A stretch of 36,199 bases of DNA from Mnemiopsis leidyi (taxonomy: Eukaryota; Ctenophora; Tentaculata; Lobata; Bolinopsidae), in assembly GCA_000226015.1 (NCBI GenBank), contig JH154921.1, forward strand, positions 102,373 to 138,571, in the 5' to 3' direction. The notes under the pieces were generated by a model that saw only the letters and a list, made by a program, of their open reading frames with translations, made no database searches and was not told the DNA's origin. Positions 24,301 through 33,450 of this stretch are shown piece after piece. The number at the start of each line of letters is the position of its first letter. Within the stretch, counting starts at the first letter, position 1. Made by a program: the position numbers and the translations under genes.

Positions 24301-27122
24301 TACTTACCAGTGTAGCCGCTCATATCACAGGTTTCTCCTGCTCCTGGTTCTACTTACTAGTGTAGCCGCTCATATCACAGGTTTCCCCTGCTCCTGGTTC
24401 TACTTACCAGTGTAGCCGCTCATATCACAGGTTTCCCCTGCTCCTGGTTCTACTTACCAGTGTAGCCGCTCATATCACAGGTTTCTCCTGCTCCTGGTTC
24501 TACTTNNNNNNNNNNNNNNNNNNNNNNNNNNNNNNNNNNNNNNNNNNNNNNNNNNNNNNNNNNNNNNNNNNNNNNNNNNNNNNNNNNNNNNNNNNNNNNN
24601 NNNNNNNNNNNNNNNNNNNNNNNNNNNNNNNNNNNNNNNNNNNNNNNNNNNNNNNNNNNNNNNNNNNNNNNNNNNNNNNNNNNNNNNNNNNNNNNNNNNN
24701 NNNNNNNNNNNNNNNNNNCCGCTCATATCACAGGTTCTCCTGCTCCTGGTTCTACTTACCAGTGTAGCCGCTCATATCACAGGCTTCCCCTGCTCCACCC
24801 CAAGCCATACATGTCATGACACTGCCATACTGTCTTATCGCTTGTTCGAATGTGTTTGCGGTGACCGGTAGGAAATCCACTACCTTGAGAGGAAATATAA
24901 GTGTTGTTAATTGTTATGTTGGGATACAGACTACAGTTAGGTGCTGGTGAAAATTTGTCAGTGTTCATATTTGAGACTTTAGGAAAAATAAAAGATGATA
25001 AGAAAGTTACGGACTGATGTTTTTATCATTCAAATAGTTAAGTGTAAAGCAAGATGGCACAATAATCTTCGTCAAGACATTGACTAATTTTCCAGAAACC
25101 ACACTTGATTTTGTTATTAAATCTGAAAGAATCGTGGGTTTGTAACAAAATAATATTTACCTTGAGCCTGGTGAGAGCATCGGGGGTGGAACCCATTCTG
25201 CAAGTAACCTGTTTGGACAGATATTTACCGTACCCATCCTTGGTGCTCAGTTTATCTAGGTAGCTCATCGTGATCGATACCTGCAGGGAAAATTCTTTAT
25301 AAGTACTGTTTCTTTACTGTTTCCTTACTGTTTCTTTACTGTTTCTTCACTACTATTGTGTCAAGATCTTGTTATTTTCCGATGATTTGATGAGAATTCA
25401 ACACTTCTTTTTCTAGTTTACATCAATACATAACTTAGAATTTATGGAAGCCGAAATCAGCACGAATTAAGCAAGTGTTCTCATTTTTCTTCTCAATGTC
25501 ATACTTCTTCTTACCATTTTGTAATCTCCACCACCGCATCCGTCCTCGTAACAATCGGTCATCTCTTGTTCGCTGAACTTGATCCTCTGTCCGGTAGCCT
25601 TGGCATAGGCCATCTCCAGAGCGGCGACAACTGAAAGACAAAACTAGTTAACTATCTTATCCCACTATTAATTGTTATTAGTTTTGTGTAAATGCTAGCG
25701 ACAGCGCAAGCTAGGCGTATCAAAAAGTTCCAACAAACATCAAGTTAAGATGAAGAAGGCAAACTGGAATATAAACCAGGAATTGTAAACAGATCATGTA
25801 TTCATGTGTTATGAACTCTCATACTCAGATTACTTTAAATAGATTATGTGTTGTGAACTCTCATACTCAGATTTCTATAAATAGATTATGTGTTATGAAC
25901 TCTCATACTCAGATTGCTATAAATAGATTATGTGTTATGAACTCTCATACTCAGATTGCTATAAATAGATTATGTGTAATGAACTCACAAGTGTGTAGAT
26001 AACAGTTGCCACAAACACCCTGATGGACTGCTGGGTGCAGAAATTTGGCATTGTTCAAATAGGACCTTTTTTCTAAGTCCTCTTCGTCTTCCTCAAACAG
26101 AGATTCTCCCTGTTGGAAATCATTTGTCGATGGAATGTTTTGACAGGTTTATCTGTATCTAATGCGCTTTACTTGAACACGATCTTATAACATCTGATCA
26201 TACTAAAAGCTTTAAAATATTACAAATTTTCAAAGTATATAAATGGCCATCATATGAATTCATAGGACTTCAGTTTTAATAAAATATTGAATCGAAATGT
26301 ATTGCACACTTTTGCTTCAACTGCGGCTGATAACTTTGAACTCACCCTCTTTTCTAGCTCCTCCGCCAGAGCTGATCTGAGGCTGGGAAGCATCTTAGCA
26401 CCGTTCATCTGAGAAAGTTCCTCTGAGGTGTACATCAAGTCGATGCCTAACGCGCTGAAAATTGTTAAAGGTTTCTTTTTGGTGTAGACTTGGGTAATCA
26501 AAAGTTGCATGATCCAGTTAGATTGAAAACTCCTCCGCCTTTTTGAGTTGCGGACTGAATCTAATGGGTTGAGAAACCAGAGAATTTAGAGTTAGGAAAA
26601 TTGAGAAATGCCTACCCTCCGGAAACGTAGTTCAGAGTGAAGATTCCAAGTCTATCGTCGTATTCATCTCCGGCTAATTCAATATCTTCATCAGCCAGTA
26701 AACCTGTTTAGGGAAGAAAACTTAGATAACCCACAATATTTGTTAGTACTAGTACTCTTATAGGCCTAGTAGATAGCACACAATATGAGTTGTAAGCACC
26801 AGTAGGCATTAAAATTAAATAGGCTAAAATATATGATTGAAAACTAGAAAATAAGAAAATACGAAAAACATGTTTAAAAAGAACCGTTGATATAGCGATT
26901 TTACTTAAAGTTTCGAAGGTGCAATACGATAATACGTCAATATGACGTTATGATGATACGTAATGATAATACGTAATGATAATACGTCAACAAATACAAA
27001 AATTCCACTCGAAAATGATCAGCCTTCAACTTACCATCAAACATTGCTCCAATTGCATCTATGTCTACGTCCTGAGCCGATGCCAGGGTCAGCAAAATTG
27101 CTGTAAGCACTAGTGTTTTCAT
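18329..27122 (-). CDS. Secreted papain-family peptidase with ShKT, sushi and kringle-like domains, 19 exons
   Basis: Exons (minus strand): 27122-27035, 26703-26616, 26454-26346, 26109-25989, 25630-25515, 25280-25161, 24883-24760, 23904-23822, 23661-23569, 23228-23103, 22879-22652, 22041-21935, 21688-21596, 21183-21110, 20818-20772, 20416-20306, 19553-19388, 18928-18849, 18466-18329. Every junction is GT-AG and phase-compatible, giving 703 residues and one stop. The ATG at 27122 opens a signal peptide (TLVLTAILLTLASA). Residues about 18-110 are an acidic propeptide ending EEDLEKR. A C1 peptidase follows (about 111-320), with catalytic Cys131, His270 and Asn286. Next are a Cys-rich tail (about 331-351), a Glu/Lys/Arg-rich linker (357-432), a ShKT domain (462-498), a sushi/CCP domain (516-574) and a kringle-like domain (about 598-684). 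The predicted role is extracellular or granule proteolysis, with the C-terminal modules giving binding or targeting. I know no named protein with this architecture. Weak points are the GTGAAA donor of exon 11 and the minisatellite at the exon 7 donor. Confidence 0.88.
18550..18840 (-). other. Part of the last intron of the peptidase gene
   Basis: No feature was found in this part of the intron between exons 18 and 19. It is plain AT-rich sequence. Confidence 0.4.
19051..19380. repeat. 22-bp minisatellite in a kringle intron
   Basis: About fifteen copies of CCTGTAAAACCGTGTAAATGAT, near-perfect in the middle and degenerate at both ends, fill the intron between exons 17 and 18. The array begins within 10 bp of the exon 17 donor. 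Because 22 is not a multiple of 3 but three units are 66 bp, long open frames with a 22-residue period appear; these are artefacts. Confidence 0.93.
19628..19658. repeat. Short interstitial telomere-like repeat
   Basis: About four tandem copies of the animal telomere unit, CTTACCCTAACCCTAACCC, lie in the intron between exons 16 and 17. This is too short to be a telomere and is consistent with a small interstitial insertion. Confidence 0.6.
20255..20292. repeat. (TTAA)n microsatellite
   Basis: A run of TTAATTAATTAATTAATTAA stands immediately inside the donor of exon 16. Confidence 0.85.
20312..21134 (-). other. Sushi/CCP domain (exons 14-16)
   Basis: Four Cys at residues 516, 542, 555 and 574 carry the sushi landmarks SCLRPDIPNG, then IQCNPGYVLAGSPSKC, and LIPEC at the end. 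The usual Trp between Cys 3 and Cys 4 is missing. It is built from three short exons in phases 2, 1 and 0. CCP modules mediate binding in complement and adhesion proteins. Confidence 0.82.
20675..20750. repeat. Intronic element resembling 14390-14456
   Basis: It shares CCAAT, GCTGTCACG-GATA-A-A and CCTCCTCCC in the same order with the metalloproteinase intron copy. Both lie in introns of minus-strand protease genes. The match is short and gapped, so this may be an old SINE or a chance resemblance. Confidence 0.4.
21598..21954 (-). other. ShKT domain (exons 12-13)
   Basis: Six Cys fall at residues 462, 469, 483, 491, 495 and 498, that is, spacing C-x6-C-x13-C-x7-C-x3-C-x2-C, ending in the typical CAASC-xx-C. 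That is the ShKT fold pattern, named after a sea anemone potassium-channel toxin but very common as an accessory domain on secreted enzymes of cnidarians and nematodes. It directly follows EDLEKR, a likely cleavage site. Here it sits inside a large enzyme, so a role as binding module is more likely than a free toxin; the sequence does not decide. Confidence 0.82.
22652..22879 (-). other. Exon 11: charged linker, 76 residues
   Basis: The frame is almost entirely Glu, Asp, Lys and Arg, with FEKREVRIPGEREKR and EEEEERKKKR. The acceptor is TTACTTTCAG. The donor GTGAAA is weak; without it the frame stops at 22631, giving a second possible C-terminus. The stretch is likely a disordered or single-helix spacer, with several dibasic sites that proprotein convertases could cut. 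Confidence 0.65.
23103..23228 (-). other. Exon 10: C-terminal peptidase strand plus small Cys-rich tail
   Basis: The exon starts VVVTAVR, which fits the last strand of the C1 fold, then has four Cys in GCPPDKPYLCG and HTCSSIQQC. I do not recognise this Cys pattern as a named family. Reading on without splicing would end at 23007 with a hydrophobic tail, so a short protease-only isoform is possible. Confidence 0.6.
23345..23527. repeat. 36-bp minisatellite, five copies
   Basis: Near-identical copies of AATCAGAACTTGTCGCAAGG followed by AATAACTACAATTAAA fill most of the intron between exons 9 and 10, ending about 40 bp from the exon 9 donor. Confidence 0.92.
23715..23806 (+). repeat. Dispersed repeat family A, copy 2 (partial)
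   Basis: This copy has CCCCGGGCTCAATCGGAATATCACTTTATTTTG, then CTCTCCCCGGTCAAAGGGAGCAACCAAT. It lacks the AAGCAAGCGACCGAG end of the other copies. It lies in the intron between exons 8 and 9, with its end about 14 bp from the exon 8 donor. Confidence 0.82.
24205..24797. repeat. 50-bp minisatellite spanning the exon 7 splice donor
   Basis: The unit CTCCTGGTTCTACTTACCAG followed by TGTAGCCGCTCATATCACAGGTTTCCCCTG is repeated about six times before the gap and once after it. On the minus strand each unit holds the last ten or so codons of exon 7 (ACDMSGYT) plus the donor GTAAGTAGAACC. The copy at 24760-24790 is the real exon end; the rest are tandem donor copies stretching into the intron. Confidence 0.93.
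24506..24718. other. Assembly gap (213 N)
   Basis: A run of N lies inside the 50-bp tandem array, so the true copy number, and possibly any exon copies, are unknown. The N length may not reflect real distance. Confidence 0.98.
25796..25988. repeat. 42-bp minisatellite in the exon 4/5 intron
   Basis: Four to five copies of TTATGAACTCTCATACTCAG followed by ATTGCTATAAATAGATTATGTG. The array abuts and slightly enters the donor of exon 4, whose GTGAGTTC derives from the repeat word GAACTCAC. The 14-residue periodic frame on the plus strand is an artefact of the 42-bp period. Confidence 0.9.
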
Positions 27123-28412
27123 CGTTTCGCTTATCTGAGGTGTAAAACTCTGTTGGACGTTTGGTTTGATAGGACAACAGTAATCTATGATTAGGTTGGA
27201 CGATGGTTGAATTTATATCATTTAAGATGTTGATTGTTGCTGTGCAACCTCTTATGTTTCATCGTGAATTTTCAGATCCTATAGGCTACGATAACAGTAA
27301 TGACAAGAATTAAGGAACTTTTTTTCTTGATACATCTTTATTACAAATAACATCAATAAAACCGACCTTAAATCGTAACGACATACCTTACCTTCAGAGA
27401 ATATTCTTTGATTTTCTAGGACACACGAAAATGTTTAAAACAAGAAGTGAGCTCAAACGATTGGTGTTGGCAGTTCCTATAAGAGCAGTGAGACGATTCT
27501 AAAGAAGAAATAACCCTGTTCACTGCACCAAACTCACGTGTGAGCCTATCCCATTCACGTGACCAAATCAACCTCCAAACCAGGAGTGATTTAAATGGTC
27601 AATCTTTGTGGTTTAGTGGACTGTGATTCGCCCATCCTATATAGATGTCACGTGGCATATGACATTGAACCGTGGGCACGGTTGAAATAATGACTTAATG
27701 CGAAGTATTGTTGCGGCCTGTTCAGCGATTATTAAGATTTCTTATCAGGAACGACCGCACAGTATATCATTATCCCTGTTTGAGGAGCCTATTGTATTAT
27801 TATTTTGAGCAGCTCTGATATAGGTTCCTCAACTCAGGGTGCGTTGTGTTGCGAAACATGTTTTATTCCCCTCAAGCATGGATAATTAAACACAATTAGC
27901 TCGAACAATGAAGCTGCACAGCCCTTAATTGGCGGTGAAAGAAACCGGTGGAAGGTCTTGAAACGATCGACAACCAAGAGAAACGTCTCCTAAGATTCAT
28001 GGCTCGACCTTCCTTCTGTTCCTTCTGTCGAAGCCAACTTGTGCTTGCTGATTGATTAACAAACAATAAAGCCATTGAGTACTCACTTTTAGAATAGCTC
28101 CCGGAAGCGACAAAGGGAGTTGTTATGCTGCAGAACAGTGTTGAATTAACCGCCGTGTTTCGTTCTACTTAGTAAAACGGAAAAGCAAATAAGTTCAAGT
28201 CGCACATCTTGATACTACGGGAAATGTTCATGTTGTTCATTGCAAAAAGGTCAAAAGCAGTAAAAGAATAATAAGAAGGCCATATGTTTAATCATGTAGG
28301 AGGAATTGTAAAATCCTGATTTTTAGCATTATCTATTTCCAATGCCATGAGCGCGATTATCAGTAATTTTTTATACAAATAAAAATCATAAAAAATCACA
28401 AAAAAATACGAG
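27123..28412. other. Intergenic region upstream of the peptidase gene
   Basis: It contains the candidate TATA box, two CACGTG-type E boxes (about 27535 and 27649), and an imperfect 21-bp inverted repeat around 27770-27841 (TCCCTGTTTGAGGAGCC with GGTTCCTCAACTCAGGG). No coding exon is supported. Confidence 0.5.
27212..27218 (-). promoter_or_regulatory. Candidate TATA box of the peptidase gene
   Basis: TATAAAT on the minus strand lies about 90 bp before the start ATG at 27122, leaving room for a 5' UTR of about 60 nt. It is a motif match only. Confidence 0.4.
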
Positions 28413-28649
28413 ATGGACTTTAGTACCCACTTTTTACAAATTGCCCGGCTCTATAAGCAGCAACAGGCAATTTATAGAAGGAACTATAACACATATATTG
28501 GGCCACTGTCTTATATTTACTTATTTATAGTAGGCACATTCATCCCCATTTATCTTATTCTTTATTGTAACTACAAACGAAACGGATTGGATGCAGTGCT
28601 TTATAGAGATATATCATCACTTATGGCTCAGCGAATGAGGGCGATGTAA
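28413..28649 (+). CDS. Possible small single-pass membrane protein, unrecognised
   Basis: A 78-codon frame runs from ATG to TAA. The sequence starts with a short amphipathic stretch (ARLYKQQQAIYRRNYN), then one hydrophobic span of about 22 residues (YIYLFIVGTFIPIYLILY) and a basic tail (NYKRNGLDAV...MAQRMRAM). The basic-TM-basic design resembles small mitochondrial inner-membrane subunits, but I recognise no family. It could be a chance frame or a single exon of a larger gene; no good flanking splice sites were settled. Confidence 0.3.
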   Translation: MDFSTHFLQIARLYKQQQAIYRRNYNTYIGPLSYIYLFIVGTFIPIYLILYCNYKRNGLDAVLYRDISSLMAQRMRAM

Positions 28650-30914
28650 CATGAGCATGAACCCATTGGGTAACAACTTTAATCTCAATCAAGAATGGAG
28701 TAATTAGATTCTCCACTATTAGTATAGCTCATTGTTAAATTGTTAGGGTTAAGAGGTATGGAGAGAGAAAATGGACTCGATAACCATTGCCGATGACCAA
28801 TTAGATAGGATAAGCTCGGTACCCACCGACCGTTTCTACTTAAGGTGGTTCTCAGGAAAAACTTTTATTTTCCAATACTGATCCGATCAAGCAATTGACA
28901 GGTTCTATGGGTAAGTTAAGAGAACCGCTATATCCCAGTGGCACCTAAATGTTCTCACACTGAAGATTTCATCATATTCGTATTTAAAGAGATAGATTTT
29001 TTAAAGATTCAGAACATTGAACTTGATAACAATTTACCCATCTTCAATCTATTCCAAACTCATGGCCAACCTAACTGCTCGGAACCTGCGCATAACATAA
29101 CTGTCCTATCATCATTGCTTTCAGTCAACCTTCATGCTTTAACATCTAATCACCTGTATGGTTGATATATTATACATGGGAGGGGGGGGGAGGCAAAGTC
29201 TCTTTTCCTATGATTGTCCTTACCTATAGCTCAAACTGTGGTCACAAGAATTCAAGACATGTTCCGGGAATCATAAGTTTGTGCGGTTCGTCATTTTTCG
29301 GGGATGTCAAATGTAGCCGAAATTAGAGCCCTAGAGTGTGAGGTTACACACTAAGCAAGATATTAACCAAAAAGCAATTGTTTATATGACCCACGAAATC
29401 AGGCTGCAATTTCTACATATATGTATGTATACTACATTGGTTTCCCTTTACAACCGTGGTTCTCGGGATCAAATATTTAGACCTTCAAGAGCACGTAATA
29501 CTTTGGAAGATCAGAGATCGTCCACTTTATAAGAGTAGTTCTGACGAGATGACATCTTTTTTTAATTGATGTTAAATATGATTTTGCTCCGGTTAAAGTT
29601 TCCATGAAAGCATCTTCGAAGATATTTTGTAACTGCGACAAACTAAAAAGGGCCATATAAAAATGTAGATCCTGAAGAAATCGGCTCTGCAGCTGCGTCT
29701 ACTGCTCTTGGATATTGATATTTATAGAAATGGTATTTTCATGGGAATTGCTTAAAAGTTCAGTTAAACAACGTTAAGCTGTCGCCAAATCGATTTGTCA
29801 CTATTTAGTGTTGTCACAAAAAAGATCGTCACAATCGCACTGTTTCACACATGGCGATTGTCATTTTAGCTGTCTTGTCACTACAATGGAGAATTGTCAC
29901 TATATCATGTGTTCATCGAGGTCAGCCGGTCTTTTTGTAATTGGGTTCTAATTCAGTTGACGATAAATTGTTTAATAAAGCTCAATAAAGTTCGTAAGTT
30001 AGTTTTCGTACTTTAATTTATTTTGAAATTTAGTTCAATAATTCATTTTCTCGAAAATTTGTTGTAAACAGTAAATGTAAAAAATTTATTGAATATCTAT
30101 AGAGTTTGTAAACTTTAAGCTTGATTTATTAACTATCTCGTTGCGAAATACCAATCAAACCAAAGTGCATTCGGTAATTTCGCAATAGCTATAGAGCTAT
30201 AAATAACAGAACAATTGGACAAATTGATATTTCTAATTTGATTGCAAGCAGATATTGTAAAACAATATAGACGCCATTCACTCTCAATACCAAGACTTTC
30301 CTTTTATCGACCGTCCTATTCTCACAACAAAGAACGATTTTCACGACAAAGAACAATTCTAACGACAAAGAAGTACTCGCTAAGGATCCCAGGTCAAATG
30401 AAAACCGTGCTAAATTTTTAATAAGATCTTAGATCTTGTTGGCTCAGCTCACTAGAGAACTAGGATATAATGCAGGCATCGTTTAGTTCGAATTGGAGGC
30501 GCTTCAAACGTAGATTGAAAATAGCAATAACCGAATAACGAGATAGGAAAATTTTTAAGGACCGTTTAACTTTAATATAAAGGAATCAGTTCCAGACGTT
30601 CGATATACGTTCTGTCTTTAAAAAAGATAATGGATATTTGAAATACCAATGTTGGCAACCGAAAGTTAAGGCATCAGCGAGTCCGCGAGTACTGCTAAGA
30701 TCAAATATTCAAAAGTTGCAGTACACTTAATACACAACATTCATAAGGCTTGTGATCGTTAACTTTTACACTTTACCACTTCAATCTGAATCACACTAAG
30801 AACCAATATTTCTGTGGTGTTGATCCCTCATTTCATGTAAATGTAAGAATTGTAATAATTTTCTCAAATGCAGTAAATGTATCAGTAAACAAAAAATGTT
30901 TAGTATTAGGGGCT
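28650..30914. other. Intergenic, no gene recognised
   Basis: AT-rich sequence. A G-run occurs at about 29180-29192. Around 29795-29900 the word TTGTCACTA or TCGTCAC recurs several times, and around 30320-30370 CACGACAAAGAA recurs three times. The open frames at 28938-29165 and 29338-29532 have no protein features. The 3' UTR of the small secreted-protein gene should lie at the right end. Confidence 0.45.
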
Positions 30915-31822
30915 TTAAGTTTTTGGGTTCCAGTGTCCAGCTGCAACGTTGTCAATCATGCGTTTCTTTAAATCACAAGTAGGCGGCCATTTGTCTACTT
31001 TTGTTTTAGTCTTCTCTGAAAACAATGATAGTGTTGGTGTATTTGATGTATGCGATTTTAAAGTGTCATAGCAGTTTCACGGCTATACAATCGTTCAATA
31101 CATTGATAATCACAAACTGTATTTAATTCTATTTAAATGAAAGAGGTGCATCAAGTTCGTTGTGGAAAATTTATTACCTATATCCGATTTGGCTTTCGTT
31201 TTCGCTTTCTCCAGCCTAGATGATTTGATTGATGTTATAGAAATAAAGCTAATTCTCATTAAAATAATAAAAGATTAGAGCATCTCATTCAAAATTGGTC
31301 CTGTAAGTGAGTTAGTGCAATTGAATTGATAAAAAATGCCTGAAATGATCGGAATTCATTTCTATAGATGAACATTTTGTATTCTTTATATTTTATAAAT
31401 CACAGCATAGTTTCATTCAATTGACCTTGGCGCTTCTCCAGTTGTACTGAACTAACTTCAAGTTTCTCTACTTCCTCTGCAGCGCTCGATTTTTCGATAT
31501 CTAATTGATTTCTTTCTTCAGCGGCATCTGTAATATATTATCAGTCTGGGATTGAAGCTGCAATACTTAATGCTTGAAAATACTGAAGAAAAGCGCGACC
31601 GAGACACCGGGGATTCGCGGCAAACGCTTTTCCCCCTAGGCAGGGCCCAACTAGGATCAGCCCACCTTTTCACCCTGAAATGATCATTTAATAATGATCC
31701 TAACAATGATCTTGTCCCAGTTTATATGTCTATAAAAACTAAAGAATAAGCAGAGAAACTGAAATACCTGTCGTGAGGAACGCTAAGATAAGGACAAACG
31801 TACAAACAAAAAATCGGACCAT
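30915..31822 (-). CDS. Small secreted Lys/Glu-rich protein, four exons, family unknown
   Basis: Exons: 31822-31768, 31527-31404, 31215-31178, 31015-30915. Phases (1, 2, 1) match at every GT-AG junction and give 105 residues. Exon 1 is a textbook signal peptide (VRFFVCTFVLILAFLTT). Exon 2 is charged and probably helical (AAEEVEKLEVSSVQLEKR), with LEKR a dibasic cleavage motif also seen three times in the peptidase gene. Exons 3 and 4 continue with LEKAKTKAKSDI and end in a different-looking segment with one Cys (KWPPTCDLKKRMIDNV and GHWNPK) before the stop. Acceptors are good (TATTACAG, ATCATCTAG, TTGTTTTCAG). Donor 2 (GTGATT) is the weakest; if unused, the frame stops at 31400, giving 60 residues whose last nine follow LEKR like a released peptide. 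I recognise no homologue. Confidence 0.6.
31590..31690. repeat. GC-rich dispersed-element fragment inside an intron
   Basis: It contains CTAGGCAGGGCCCAACTAGG and shares this word and neighbouring CCCCGG blocks with 16490-16560. It lies in the first intron of the small secreted-protein gene, next to a palindromic ATGATCATTTAATAATGATC. Confidence 0.45.
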
Positions 31823-33450
31823 AGTATTTAATTGGTCAAATTGTAGATTCAAAGTCCAATAGAAAAATATGTCAATAAACCGATGCGTGGGTAAAAACTT
31901 ATTGAGTATAAATTTGTTTAGTTGTTTACATCAAAAGATTAAACTATCAAATACATATATGCAGGTCATTGCAAAGTACACGCTGATATGAAGAATACAA
32001 ATGCACTATTTCCAAGCAGACTTACAGTTATTCTTGAAGACATCGTTTCATGTGACGGAATTTCAGCCGTTAGAGTGTGTGGACTTATATTAAGCATTTG
32101 TTGATCACAACATCATGAAATTTATGTAACTTTGTGGAATGATCCATACTTGTTTGAATAATCAGCGTTTGTAATTCATACATTCATCAGATGAGCGGCT
32201 AGAAGACGACTAGCGGCGGGGGGTGGTGAGTGTTGACCGCAACTCCAGGGACATCATGTCAGCCAAAAAATGTCCGCGGCAAGGGGACTCCTAACAACGA
32301 GGCGCTGGCACAAGCGTCCAAAAAACCCTCCCCATGGAGCTACAGTACTTATTGTAATTAATGGTATTTTTTGTCAATCTTGTCAAGATCATGTTTTAAA
32401 GAGGTTTCGTTGTTTTAAACTAACTGGTTATTATTATTAATTAACGTATTCCCACTGGTTCACCAAGAACATAAGTAAAAAAGTGTAGGATCAGATGACC
32501 AAATACGTTTTGCACGTACATATCCCCAGTCAGATATAATTAGCTTATATTTTTATAAGGTTACCAAGTTATAAGAGCCAGTAGCGATTGAGGCTTTTGA
32601 GTTTTATGAGGTTTATGATGTTATCGAGGTTATTGAGGTTATCAAGGTAACGTCTTTAGGTAATTGAACAGAATTGGAATACCTTACTTTAGCTGCTTAG
32701 CTGCAGGATTGCTATCAATCATCAGGGGGCTTAACACCATAAAAATCTACTTATATAACTTGATAAATGTTTGTTGACACCGTGCTAATTTCAGCTAAAT
32801 AATACCCAAGTAACGCGAGATTCAGTTATAAAGTCTCTGTCTTTAAGAAATACCAAACATTAGTGCAGATGTAGGAAATGGGATTCCAAAGTTAATTATA
32901 ATAGATACCGCTCTGATGTGATGATCGGGAACGCTGTGGGGTATCTAAACACATACCTTACATTCCATTTGATACTGTGACTTCAGCTCTATTGCAACAC
33001 TATCAAAATTATGTGCTGTTGAGTTCATACAACGTTTTCATAATGGTCTATTTGCTTATTTGTTAAAATGCTCCAGGTAAATGACATAAAATATATTTTT
33101 ATTGTTTCACTGATTTATTCGTTTTACCATGATTACTATTGCAGGCGAAACTTTGTTGATAACGGCCAGGAAGCATGAGCCCCAGTTACCCTATAAATGG
33201 TTATATCTTTTGTAGTATTGGCGTACCTAATAGTTGCATTTTTTTATAGTCAACTATATGAGTTTTAATACCAATCGATAACCAATTAAGAGGTAATACA
33301 TACAGGAAAGTTGTCTGACTTTGTCCGACCTTCATTCGAAGCGAATAGAGAATAAAATGACGGGAGGGTGCGCACTCATGCTGTACGAACAGAAAAGCGG
33401 CAAAGGAATTTAAAGGAATTTAAAGCATTCAATAATTGAATAATGCTTCG
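31823..33450. other. Intergenic, no gene recognised
   Basis: A GC-rich patch at about 32205-32335 stands out in composition, as the islands at 16490 and 31590 do. Short GAGGTTAT repeats occur at about 32600-32650. No exon chain was supported. Confidence 0.45.

Larger units (their letters stand above)
23569..26064 (-). other. Peptidase C1 (papain/cathepsin) domain of the multidomain gene
   Basis: Exons 4-9 encode the fold in family order: the oxyanion Gln125 and nucleophile Cys131 in HQGVCGNCY, then SEQEMTDC and GCGGGDY (the usual SEQ-L-DC and GC-GG), GGIVNYPEVAGGCDHAVLIVGY with catalytic His270, and RNSHGHNWGINGHFWIRRG with catalytic Asn286, ending NSCGIEQDMA. All catalytic residues are present, so activity is expected. 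Two departures are visible: Tyr132 follows the nucleophile where Trp is usual (Tyr occurs in cathepsin C), and His288 replaces the Trp of the canonical NSWG. The propeptide shows no clear ERFNIN pattern. Confidence 0.9.

Noticed and set aside
25796..26002. Plus-strand frame with a 14-residue repeat
   Set aside because: It comes from the 42-bp minisatellite in an intron of the peptidase gene; no start context or other support.
29857..29946. A 29-codon plus-strand frame with a hydrophobic start resembling a signal peptide
   Set aside because: It lies in a cluster of GTCACTA words, ends quickly and has no in-phase follow-on exon that could be found.
30258..30422. An open plus-strand stretch of about 50 codons rich in Arg and Lys
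   Set aside because: No start codon or splice sites fit, and part of it is a short CACGACAAAGAA repeat.
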